Source: Stichopus chloronotus (lineage: Eukaryota; Echinodermata; Holothuroidea; Aspidochirotida; Stichopodidae). Taken from it: a stretch of 64,000 nt of DNA. The stretch lies in the NCBI GenBank assembly GCA_021234535.1, contig CM037849.1:11265526-11329525 (forward strand). The letters run 5' to 3'. The position numbers were made by a program, and so were the translations under genes. Every line of letters starts with the position of its first letter. The first letter of the stretch is position 1. This document shows positions 26,701 to 39,153 of this stretch, piece after piece. The notes beneath the pieces are model-generated. The model searched no databases. It saw nothing but the letters and a program-made list of their open reading frames with translations, and was not told the DNA's origin.

Positions 26701-28560
26701 ACCCATTTGTACACATGTTTACACACTGCGAAGAAAAATATCGAGCCACATACAAACAACGCGCTTTTTGGGGCATTCAAAACATCTAGAGTGATGATGC
26801 ATACGGATCTGAGGAATGCTTTGACACACACATGTTCTGGGAATAAATTTGACACATGCGATTTCTGGGCACAAGCAGGTACAGTATTTGTGTCATTCAA
26901 CGCATACACGCAGTACACTGTACTAGACTACTTAGTACCTTGTAACTAAGTAACTAGCTTGAACTAATGAACTAATGTACAGCTCAGCGCACTGTGGGAG
27001 TAGGCCTACATGAAATGATGGGCATCCAATAACCATGCAAAACGATAGGGACAAGTGGATTGCCCACTTGTTCTCCCTTGCAGATTCAGCTTCACCAGTT
27101 TGGAGCATGGCCAAAAATTATGGAAAGTGGAAACAATTCATAGCAATGCCCTTACGAGTGTCGATGACACCCGTTTAAGTTCTGCTGTAACATGCAGCAC
27201 TGAATCCAACAATAGTACAATAACTTTTAAGTCAAAACCTTCCATTTAAGTAGTTCAGCACATTGACCCAAGAGCTATCATGGATACATTAGAATTTGTA
27301 ACATGTACAGTACAAGTCAAAGCTGGTTTACAAGAAAACCGCACAATATCAGCTACTGCACTCTACAGCATTTTACAGATCTATTATAATACTTGAACAA
27401 ATCCATAAGAAAAATTTTCATCGGTCGCCATGGTGACATTGACACCTCCTAACAGTGGAATTGCAAACTCATCTTGAGCACCTCTGCAAACTTCTAAAAG
27501 AACATACAGTACACTGTAATAGAATTCCTTTAATATTTGATGTTTCACACCAGTGATGAAGTGCTTAACATGTGAGTTTTGATGATGATGAAAATTATTA
27601 CTTTCCAACCGAGGAGTCGAGGAACCGTCACATGCGCAGTGGTTCATTCTTTGTGGTAGAGGGGGAAAAAAGGAAATTACAATCAATGATGCCTAGAGTA
27701 TCTTGTGAAGATTGCAAAGCTGCACGATCACATTATCTCTTCTCTCATTTTTCTTTTTAAAACATTGTTACTTCTTCTGAATTAACTTAAAAAAGAAGAA
27801 AAAAGTAATGGTAAAAAAAGTAAAAAGATATACACACTGTGGACATGTAGCATACTGTACTAGTGACAAATAGACCTATTGCACTAGCAAGAGCAATGTA
27901 TGTACAGGAAACCGGTTACACAACCAAGACCGGTTATAACCAAAACTGGTAATTAATTGATTTCTACTCGGTTTGATAATTGCCTTGAAGGAAAATCAGA
28001 ACATCCAAACAAATCCAGTAACATTGTAACAACTGAAGATTAATTGTGAAATATCAACAATAATTGTGAAATATTGAAAGCTGCAGTGAACTATTTGTGA
28101 AATGTTTGATAGAGAAATATATAATAATAATGAGAGTTTGCACGCTTAGCGGAGGACCTACAGTATGTACTGCCCTTGGACTTCTAAGACATCCAATTTT
28201 TTTTTGTCATCATTCAAGTTATGTGTGTAAGGCATGTAAGGGAAGTAGCAGTTATAATCCAAGTACGATAACTAGGTGTCCGATCAGACCGCTAGTTGTC
28301 TTTTGTGTGAATACTGTGAAAGTTTACATCTAGAGTAATCAAATACTACGACAGATTCCAGTTGAGTGTTTGTGCTGATCTTTCATCAAGTTGGAACAAT
28401 TTCATATACGCTAGTAAACACGTTGCACTGTTTTCCCATACAATGCTTCAAAACAAAGCAAACTGTATCTCTCTGATTAAAATATGACTTTAAACAGGTC
28501 ATTCACACTCCTCATACTCACAATACTTGGGTCTTGGGCAAAGAAGTGGGACATGTCAGC

Positions 28561-28697
28561 CAGTGTTGTAGTTGAATCTGAGGCTGGCCTTCAACAGAAG
28601 CGTGTGACAGTACAGTATATGTATGGAGGTCTTGAGGCTTTGAGGCCGCCCCAGGGCTGAGAAGTAGAGGCCAAGGCCAGCCTCAACTACTATTCTG
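28561..28697. mobile_element. Small hAT-like MITE
   Basis: The left end CAGTGTTGTAGTTGA and the inverted right end CAGAATAGTAGTTGAGG form imperfect TIRs of the CAGTGTTGTAGT type common in hAT MITEs. Flanking 8-mers ATGTCAGC and ATGACAGT agree at 6 of 8 positions, as expected of an aged 8-bp target duplication. The interior repeats GAGGCTGGCCTT/AAGGCCAGCCTC. No coding capacity. Confidence 0.5.
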
Positions 28698-30708
28698 ATG
28701 ACAGTCTAGAGAATATTATCCGAACTGGGTGGACAATTGGTTAAAATAATGCATGTTCAATCTTTTACATGTCATCAAGAACATGTACAGTAAAATAAAA
28801 GATGACACCATATTTAACCCTTATGTTTTATGTTATGTTTTAGGTTCAATATGGTACTGATATGTTTGCTTCGACTTCCAATTTTGAACTACAAAATTTG
28901 CAAGGGATAAGTTAGTGTGAATTGTGTCAGATAACAAGAGAGAGGCTCATCAAATGTGAAACCACAAAAATTAATCACATAGTCTGCACTGTAGCTTCAA
29001 AATTATACAAAGTGTCCTGTCGGCGACTCTGCACACAAAATTGTCCCAATTTTTACACAGCGCTGTGACACCCGAATAAATTACTCTTTTAACGGGGTGA
29101 TGCCTAAAATAAACCAATCGATATTATTCATGAGCATTTATAGTCAGTTGCAGTCTGAAACTTTTCTAGGCTTTCTCGCCAGCTGTGAAATCCGAGTCAA
29201 AGAGCGACAGCAATACAGGCTTTGAGCAAAGAAGATGAAATCCAAAACCCACTGATGTGCTTTGCATTCTTCATGTAAATGCAAAATATTCGCCATGCTG
29301 TGAAACTATGAACAATAATGTATTCACAACTTAATGACCACCTGCATTTCGTTTACATTGTGTACCTTGGTAGCAGGAATGCATGCATACATGGTTACAT
29401 AAATTACTGTGAGCACATTACTGGAAAAAGGATTGGATCTTTTCCTACATTTGTAGTCTAACATAAAAACAATTTCTTTTAAAACACAATATACTACGTC
29501 TTCAAACTGAATGACAAAATGGCTGCTTTGGCACAAACAATGTTTCTTACTTAAGCCAATCTACCCTTTGGCATCATCATTTGATCTGTCACTGAGATGA
29601 CAATATGAAACAGTGAACCAATACAGCATATACAGATGTATGCTAGAACTACCTTTAGGCAACTGCAGTATTCCCTGAAAACTGAGGGTTCCAAAGTATA
29701 CACCATCAATGTTTCCAAGTTTATTTTAACTGCTACATTTCATGATAGTCCACCACATACTTGAACTACATGTTTTGGAGAACAACAGTATTCCCCCAAA
29801 ACTGATGGTTCCAATTGCAATGCACCTACTATCTAACCAATGGTTCCTTGCTCCAATTAGTGCCAGAAATGATGAAAAAGAGGACAGAGAGACGGTCCAG
29901 AGCGAAGCTGTCATCGTTCTAAGATTGCTACACATGTACCACGTATACATTAATGAAATGAGGAGAGACATGACATGGGTTAAATGAAATGACTTGTCAC
30001 AAAAGTTGAGCCCATTGTTCTTGCTCACTGTACATGGGATGTCATCAAACATGCCGCATGTACAGTAGCATAACGTGATGTGCATTTTCATTGCTCTTGT
30101 CACACAAACATTGAATTACTCTGTAGGATTATCCAATACCTTTCACCAGCATGCTTGTTCAGCTTTCAACCGTATTTGGCAAAGGCAGTTCCAAATTTGT
30201 CTCAAGGAAGATTCGAGCCCTGTATGTTTACTAAATAATCTATCATCTTACGGTAACTTGGCTTGGCACTAGACACCACCATGCAGCTATTACTGTAATG
30301 ATACCATTCACACAGCTACTGCCACCACTCTGGAACAATGTACACCTCTAAAGTACATTTCTGTCAGCCAGTCCTTCGTTTTCCCTTATTTCCATATTGC
30401 TGTTTCTCCTTTCAAGGGGTCAAGGGTCAAAGCCAAATATTTAAGAACGTAGCATCTTGCAAGATTGGGAGCTCTACAAAGTTTGATCATGACGTGTGTT
30501 GGCTCTAATGCCATAGAACACTTAAAGCAAGTCGTGTTAATTTAAGCACCTGCTCATTTACAAGATAACAGCATATACTAGTGAACAGGTTTTCCACTTT
30601 CTCAAATTGCGATTGAATACTGTAATTCAAGCACACACAGTGGACAAGTTAAGGTAAAGATAAATTCATATGAAGTTTGCAAAGCTTGGGAGAACACTTA
30701 AAGTGATT

Positions 30709-31400
30709 AGGTGCATAGGCAAAAAGTGAAAACATTGAAATTTCATCTCCAAAAGTTTGGTAAGGATTTTAATTACACCATTCAGACAATTTGGGAAAAT
30801 AAATAGGTTTCAGTTGGTTAATTTTGCCGTATGATGTCAAATTCTTCTAACATAACGACAAAAAGTATAGAATATGATAATGTAGTGGTTGACAGTTTTC
30901 ATTCAAAGCAACGGTGTGCTTCTATGAGCGAGGCAATGGGAAGTATACTAGTATTGAATATTCAGTTAATAACTCAGGATCACTGACGCCCCACGCAAGG
31001 TTGTGTTCAATTCATACGTTATTTGTAAATACAGTGTTTCCTTTCACCAAATGTTGCAATTCCCGATACCTACCAAGGAGCGATGACCTGAGTAATATGT
31101 TTTAGATACACTAGTGAGAACTGTACTGTTGCATATTCATTATGTAGGCGGTTATAGAAAGAACCGTTAACTTCCAAATATGATTTCTGTTCTTTACTGT
31201 TTTTATGCCAATCCCGTTGCTTTTCAAAGTAGTTACTGTCACTTTCCTTCATTGAAAGACATAGTTCGTTCATGTGCAACTTCGCGTGTACATTTAAAAA
31301 TAAAGAAAAAGTTATGATCAAACATAATCTTATCTTTTTGGTTTTTCAGCACACACACGATCACTTTAAGAGATGTTTGATCTTGAGTAGTTTTGCTACA
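30709..31400 (+). repeat. Dispersed repeat C, copy 2
   Basis: Same family as 13827-14210. The first 35 bp align at 30709 and the main body at 31055-31400, separated by about 300 bp absent from copy 1. It encodes nothing recognisable. Confidence 0.75.
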
Positions 31401-33719
31401 CTGCTCCCTTTTTGGCATGCCACAAGTCAACTAGAATGTATACTGTACATGATAGCGGTCCTGCTGGTATAATACCGTACGTAGATGATAGCAGTCCTGC
31501 TGGTAATATCATTTTGAGAATTGATATTACATTCAAGGAAATACCTCCATTTGACTTTTGGCCATATTAGTGAAGGTTTAAATTACTACAAAGGTAAGTT
31601 CTACAGGACAGGTCACGCCCATTGGACTAAGACAATTGAAATTCTATGGCCCTTTCCAAAGCCAAACTTGTTTGGACAAACGAGGCCACTAGGTTTGTAA
31701 GATGGAGGACTAATCTGGCTTTAAACCAAACTATCTGCGAGCCAAATAAGCTGGATTTAGTAAGAGCTTTACATACTGTGCATTGTGCAGCACATTATTC
31801 ATGTACTTTCGATCGAGACAATCTCGTGTGAGGTTTGCAAGAGAGGAGAGAGTTCCCAAATTGCTGTTTGTCATCTATGCCATGACATTGCAACATTCCA
31901 TTTGTAGTGTCTAAGAATCCATCTCGATCTTTTTGATTTTATTCAGAGTCTTCATACGGTATGTGCCGTCGAATTGTCCCAATATCAAATTTAATGAAGT
32001 TGGTAATTGGAAACAGATATTTTGTGTTTGACTCCAAAAGTCAGTTTCCATGTTCCATTTTGGTGTATCATATCACCCAACTATTTTCAATTAACTCCCG
32101 ACCAAACTCTTCAACTACTTCGGATCTGGTCGACTGCTGTTCAAACATGCTAAATCAGTATGTGGATGGACTCGCCTGCAAAATGTTGGGCATTTGACAT
32201 CAGTAGGGAAGTTTCTATGGTAAATGTAATGAAATTTTTCAAGGACTTGAATATCACTCCATATTTCACACTATGGATAATATAATTTTGGAAAGTATGA
32301 AAGAGCTTAGGATCAACCATATAGTATGTCTAAATAAGTAATGTGATGTAGAGTTGTTGTATTGTTGTGACTGTTGTAATCAGTCTCTACAATGAGATAA
32401 AGGTACAGTAATTTCGGACTCCTACCCATCAATATTAGATGTAAAAATGTAAGACCTATCGTTAACATTGGTGTTTATCTCATAGTCGGTGTGGAGAGGT
32501 CTCACTGATGCAATGCATACACTTGTTTTCTCATCAGACTGTTTTTATCACTATCTTCTTTTGATATTTCTAAAAAAAATTTTTGATCCATAAGATGACA
32601 GATCAGATCCAATACTGACATAGAGAAGTGTTGCTGTTCACTTGAACATGGTAGGAATTTTGGAAAGGGGTAGTAAGCACCTGGTCGAGTCCTCACTTGT
32701 AACTTACTGATCAATGCAGGTATTCACAAGTGACTACCCCCTGCTCATACTTATACAAAGAGAAGCTCTAAAACCCTAACGAGGAAGAGCTGGAGAACAG
32801 AGGGCGCAGTGCAAGAACAAATTATTCAAAAGGGGTTTTAGAGATTATCTGACTATGCATAAGTATGAGAGCAGTGTAAGTACATGTTTATGATGTGAAT
32901 ATCTGTGTCACTAGGGCAAACGCTAATATTAGGCAGTTTTCGCAAACACGACGTGGACATAGAATCCAGTGTGCAAAATCAGACAGTCACCACACAATTA
33001 CTATCCGTTGTGACGAAAGCTACAACCGTTCTCTGACAACCTTACGTTCGTTCTAGACTGGGTGCTCGAAGCCAGTAACCATATATGCCATTGCAGTGCA
33101 TTCCGTTCACAAAATGCAAAACCATTCAAAAGGAACGACATGTGCCTGAGTACACGTACTGTACCTTCATGGCTGATAGCTTCCGCATACTCTTGGTGCT
33201 TCCATCGTGTTTGCGAAAGCAGCGTACTCTTATAAACATGCAGTACATGGCAGGCATCTCAGTACAGTACATCTCACAAGAAAAAACAAGTATGCAATCC
33301 ACAGAGACTTTGCAAATCCCATCCCCATCGTTTTGTATGGTAATTCAATAATTAATTATCCATCATTTCAATATACTTCCACAGTGCGCTTAGTTGTACA
33401 TTTCATTAGGATTAAAATTGCTCATTGTGGATAGAAGCACTGAACATTCACGTTACTTAGTAGTCTAGTATTGCAGTCACCATATGCATCAAACAGAACA
33501 AATACATGCACGCACAAATGTTCACATGCGCATAGAAATTGAGTGCGCATCAACAGTATTTCTCAAATCCGGATGTGCCATCACCATGGATGTTTTGTGA
33601 TACCATGAAAAGAGAGTTGTGTGTGGTTCCATCTTCTCTTCAAGATGCATACACATCTCAAATTGTTGTGCAATTGAGTACAATGTAGTAACCATATACT
33701 GTACATATAGTAGAAGTTA

Positions 33720-34890
33720 TAAAAATATACTGAGTGAAAGTACTACCATTCCATGGGAAACAACATTGCTACCAGACATGATCACTCAGCCCAGAACATG
33801 GTTGCATCTATAGGTTGAAATATTGCATCACCTTCAAGGACCGGCAAAGATGTAAAGTTCTGTTGACAACATGTGCTACCAACACCTAACGCACTGTATT
33901 ATGCGCTAAAATAAATGTAACCTTTGACCTTGACCTATGACATCAGTAAATTCTGTGAATTTTTATACAAAAAGTTCAATTTCTCTTTTTCCTTTCCCTG
34001 ATTTTCCACAATTGCATCTACCCACCAATTTGTATTTCATCCAACATAAATACTTAACGAGGAGATTGTGACACACTTTTTCAGAGCCTTTTTGCCAATT
34101 AGACCTTTTGATTTAATGACCTTTGACCTTGCGACATCATCAGCATTTCAAAAAAGTTCATGTACTATCTACATTATGTATGAGGTAGTTTCTTAACTCT
34201 AGGACATTCAAACATAGAGACCATGATAAAACTATTTTTTTTGTTTTTAAGACCTAGAAAGCTTGACCTTTGACATCATAGAACACTATACTGTACCTCA
34301 TACAAAGTCACCTACCCACCAAGTTTGAAGTTCATCCAACTAATCTAAGGAGGAGATCATGACACAATTGTTCAGAGCATTTTTGCCAATTCACATCATG
34401 ACCTTTGTCATAAATGTTTTAAAATCTTCTTACACTATTTTCTTTACGCACATGGTGCTTTCATAACTTTAGGACATTCACACAAACAGACAATGCTAAA
34501 AATGTGTGAATTGTTGGAAATGTGAATGTGTGAATTGCTGGAAATGTGAATGTGTGAAATGTTTTCATGACCTGTGACCCTTGACCTACAATCTCATCAG
34601 TACGGCTGACACTACACCCCATATCCGGGCACCTACTCATGAAGTTTGAGGTTCATCCGACTAACAGTATAGGAGAAGGTGACACACTTTTTTCTTGCAC
34701 ACACACTCATGCACACACAGTGGAACATCCCTCCTCACCCCCCTCCCCCCTCAAGGGCAATCAGTAATCTCAATCCATGTTATTTGAATATCATTTACGT
34801 ATATAAAAGGATGACTGACCCACCTAGTTTCAGTTGTATACCACAAGGGGTATATGGTGGGCTACCATTTAAGTGTCATTTTGGCAACTT
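33720..34890 (-). mobile_element. Family B tandem-repeat element, copy 2 (inverted)
   Basis: Read on the minus strand this follows copy 1 from its left flank (near 34890) through the tandem core to the right flank (near 33720). The right flank shares ATGCAACCATGTTCTGGGCT and the following GGTCTGGTAGCA-like block. Core landmarks GAGGAGATTGTGACACACTTTT (34054, plus orientation) and GGAGGAGATCATGACAC (about 34350) are the complements of those in copy 1. A perfect DR1 (TGACCTTTGACCT) lies at 34117-34129, with weaker ones at 34264, 34399 and 34568. Both flanks being shared shows that a defined mobile unit, not only a satellite, was copied. Confidence 0.7.
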
Positions 34891-34899
34891 GAACAGCTG

Positions 34900-37800
34900 G
34901 ACAAAGTAGTACCTCCTCCCTATATATGATGAAATATGCTCACATGAAACAGCAAAGAGTAATGCTTGAACATACTGTAGTTCTTCCACATAAAGACACT
35001 GTAATCTTCTTGGGTAGGAAATCTGAGTTTAATAAAACTTGTCTATTCATAGTATATACTAAGGATAGAAAATATGTTTACAGGGCACAAGTTTTTTTGT
35101 TTTTTTTTTACGCTCTGTAATTTTTGGAGAATCTCATAATTATGACCTGCTATTACAGAATCATTGATACTCCTCTTCTCCATGATGGCTTTGGAATGAA
35201 ATCTTCCTGGTGTAGTGAAAGCTTCAGAACAAAACTTAAGTTGATCTACAGTACAGCGCTACTCTGCTACCTGAAACCACCAAATATACTGAGTGTCTGA
35301 CTGTCTGCTGCGCCACAATCCGTTGCCATGGTTTCTGCAGATGCAGAGCTTTTACGCTGGTACATGGTGTTCAATGACAAATTGTTTCTGAAGCAAACAC
35401 CACGTTACAGTAAAAGATGAACACTTAAATTAGGTCTGATTGGTGATATTTTCCTCCAATTCCAGTTGAATGTTGAGACTGTAGATTCAGAGATTTGGGA
35501 ATCAATTCGAGGAAATTACTGCCAACTGTCATCTGACATACCTGTACATTGCTTTGAGCTTGTAATCTGACATATGTTGCTTTGCAATAGTGTATTGTAT
35601 TCTAATGCAGCAAGATTTATTTTCAAACTGAGCATTAGCAGCTACCTTATTGCAGGTAGGAATTACAAATGCAGGTCTATCTGTATTGGCTCTCTAAATT
35701 CTATAGTTTGTTATTCAGATACACATACGTATACCCTGGCACATACAGAAACACAAGGACAAAAATGCTGATGATGGCGTAACTATAATTGATGACAACT
35801 GGACGGTACTTAACAATGAGATTTAAATGGAGATAATCACAACCTATTTAACGACAATGGCACGTACACCATTACAGTACAAGATGTTGCAAATTCATCT
35901 GGTGACAATGAAATTTGATACAACTGTATATTGAGATATAACGTGAAGACAATTAACCACAAATGATAACGTAATTATAGTAGACAGAAATTAGTCTCAT
36001 GAGTGTAAATCAGTAGTGTTGGCGCTATTTTCACATGCCAACAATTACATTTATGACATGATTTCGGTCATCACCATTTAGGCCCTAGATTTACATCAAT
36101 GATGAGCTCCAGTCCACCATTCGCGTTTTATGCCGGAATGGTCATTTTTACGAACTGCTGTCTGCATGTAGATAAATTCAATGGACGTATTTGACAGTAC
36201 TTCCTGTTTGATATTTGCACCAACAGCTTTAGAAATCTTGACCAAGAATAGTCACTGCGTACCACCATTAGAACAGATGTAAAATTTCCTGGCAATGTAT
36301 GCTTGAAATTTTGAAACTTAGACCAAAATTGTCATTCTGGTCTAAAAGAAGAAATCACAATCATCAAATTTATGCCAAGTGCTTATGGTAAATGCTAATC
36401 CTGCTCCAGTCATCATCACAAATGTTTGCATCAACATTCATCATTTTTTGCCCTTTTTACATTCCATATTAACAGTGAACTGTAAACACAGTGAGGTGCA
36501 GTACCAGTATGTAAAACGTTAACTTTTATGAGATGACTTTGCTATGGGAGCTTACATACTGTACAGTACATGGGTTCTCTGTACATACGTGATGTGTTAA
36601 GGTAACTAGGGCCCCAGATTTTCTGAAGTCCTCAAAAATCATGGAAAAAATTAAAAATGAACTTTTTTGGGGGGGAAAATCACAGAATTTTACCTACTTT
36701 GGAGAAATGTTCTAAAATAATATACATCTTTACAAAACATATTAAATCTGTTGTAAAATGAACATGCTGTATATTTGTTCTAAATTTTCCAAATAAATTT
36801 CACAATCGACATCAAACAAGATATGTATATTGAAACATAATGTGAAATGTGATAGGCAAGTCAACCAACTGCAGCTACTGTAACAGCACCTGTATGAACG
36901 AACCCAAGTTTTTCCCATGAACACTACAGTAGTTGCTGTATAGCATTCCTTGCCCATGCTACTGTAGCACTACATCACAACCTTCAACAAAGCCATCTTA
37001 ATACAAATTTAAATGGTAAACAACAAAATATGATTCAAATGATTACTTAAATAGCACAAAGCATGTGATTTACAAATTTAGCCAGTTTTTCACTTTCACA
37101 GATGATGAAATTTCTACGCACTTGCTGAGGTGGTTAGGCAAATTTGCTTTAGTGCCTGACCATGTTACAGTAGAATATGTAAAAACAATTTTACTCCAAA
37201 ACTTGACGCCTTCCATCAGTACTTATGGTAATTAAAGCCAGAAGTGGATGCAATTATTCCATGTTCATAAGTTCGCTTTGCAGTGCAGTAGTCAGTACTA
37301 GTGCCTATTCATGAATTACCCCACTTACAAACCTGCACAACATGCTTTCATTGTAGACTATTAAAGGAATACAAATACAGTACAAAACATAAAAGCTGAC
37401 TTACATACAGTACTTGCTGAAACCTACCTTGATACTCCCTCGTATTCTCTACATTCATTGGCATACTGTTTGACTTAAAGAGTAAGCTGTGAGCTTGCGT
37501 ACTTTCATGCTAGTAGTGCATCTCAATATCTCATATACAAGTCTTTGTAGTACCTGCACACATGCCTCTCTAGCCACATGGTGAAATCCATTCAGAATAC
37601 AGTTAAGAGACTGACTACTCTGCGTTAACAAAACATGCTGGTGGTGCCTTACAGTGATTTGTACATTCTGCTGTAATGCACTCTGGTGTATACCGTACAG
37701 TATTTCATTTCAATTATTAAAGGGAAATGGGGTGTTGAGAATATACACCAAAATAGCATGCAAAGAAAATAGCTTTCATCATTGTAAAACCATCCAGTCT

Positions 37801-39150
37801 CATCAATAAACATCTGCCAGCCCTTCATCTCCTAAAAACATAATGCACACCTAATGGAACATGTGTCGTTTGAATTTGGAAAATTTGGGTGAACAAATCA
37901 TAGTTGAGCAACAAATAACTGAATTTCGATCTGTGAGAAATATATTTCCAAACAAGGCCACTGGTCTACCTTACTTTGAATGATCTATCATTCCATGTCC
38001 ACAAACATTGGTTTTAAAAAATATGATTGTTTTCTGTAACACAACTAACGCCTTCCCTTTAAAACCAATGACAAACATTCATAACCAGAAGTACATAAAT
38101 AAACAGGGATCAAAAATAGCATCTTCAGTAACTACACTTTGGCCATGCTCCTTCATAGCTCCATGTATAATTACCACAGAAGTACGCACTCAGTTCTGTG
38201 CTGTACATGTCAGTATGTCAGCTCAGAACACACTCAGCAGAAAGATACCATGTACAGTAGCTTCAAGAGAACCATGCTACAGTATGTGACACATACATTG
38301 TTTCATTGCATGTGAAATTCTATGCATCGGACAATATAAAAAAAAAAATCCTCTGATGAAACCCTAAGTATTGCACAGAAAAAAGTTAAGCCAACTTGAA
38401 CTTAATCGTTAGGGCCTACAGTCTTATTGCGCAACACTTAGAAACCAGTTAGGCATATTGCAAAAAGTGTGTACTACTAAACCAATGGACAAGAATTAAG
38501 TACAGTACATAAAATGTATTTTGGAAGCAAGGGTGAAAAAAAATAGAAGCAGTAACAGTCTACATACTGCTACAGGAAAACCTATCGTATTTAATCTTCC
38601 GCTTACCATTCCCATGTCTCCGCATACCATAGGTGCAATTTTAAGAAGGCAATATTTGACTAAGAGACATGAGAAATCAAAGGGTCTTTACATTTTCCTT
38701 CACTGTTCTTCACTCATTTCACAAACTTGGCCATGGCTTTAACGACCTCAGCCTGTAGTTTTCTGGTAGCTGAATATGCACATACTGTACATGCTGCCCT
38801 TGCTATGTACAGTACATGTTGACACTTTATCTGAGCTGATTTTGAGCTGTACATTTTACTTGTCAGGAAATATCAAAAGTTTGGTCACATGTGATGGACA
38901 AGGGAACAAGCTACCAACAGAGCCCTGATTTTCCACTGCAGAAATGGGAAATTTTGTTTTCCACTTTCAATTTAAGTATTTTCCACTTCCCTGTTTTCTT
39001 TTTCGGTAAACTCCCATTTCAGACATTAATAAAACTGCGAGTGGAATTGTCTGTGATGTTTTGTGACAGTCATTTCTCTATCAAGATGCCCTGTGTGTGA
39101 ACAAAAGCATGCAGCAGTATAGAATTTTTGCTATAAATAGTGCAGCTTAG
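34900..39150. other. Unannotated stretch between families B and A
   Basis: AT-rich, with many TACAGTA/TACTGTA words. No ORF with coding character and no recognised repeat. Confidence 0.4.
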
Positions 39151-39153
39151 GTT

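Noticed and set aside
27384..27686. Minus-strand 100-aa ORF ending in an exon-like peptide
   Set aside because: A possible acceptor precedes it but there is no domain, no donor pair and no neighbouring exon.
29726..30103. Minus-strand 125-aa ORF resembling an organic anion transporter segment (LIGARNH, IAIGTISFGG)
   Set aside because: The resemblance is limited to a few hydrophobic residues. The stretch contains a direct repeat of about 50 bp at 120-bp distance (29666 and 29786), the plus strand is open as well, and no splice sites or further exons support it.
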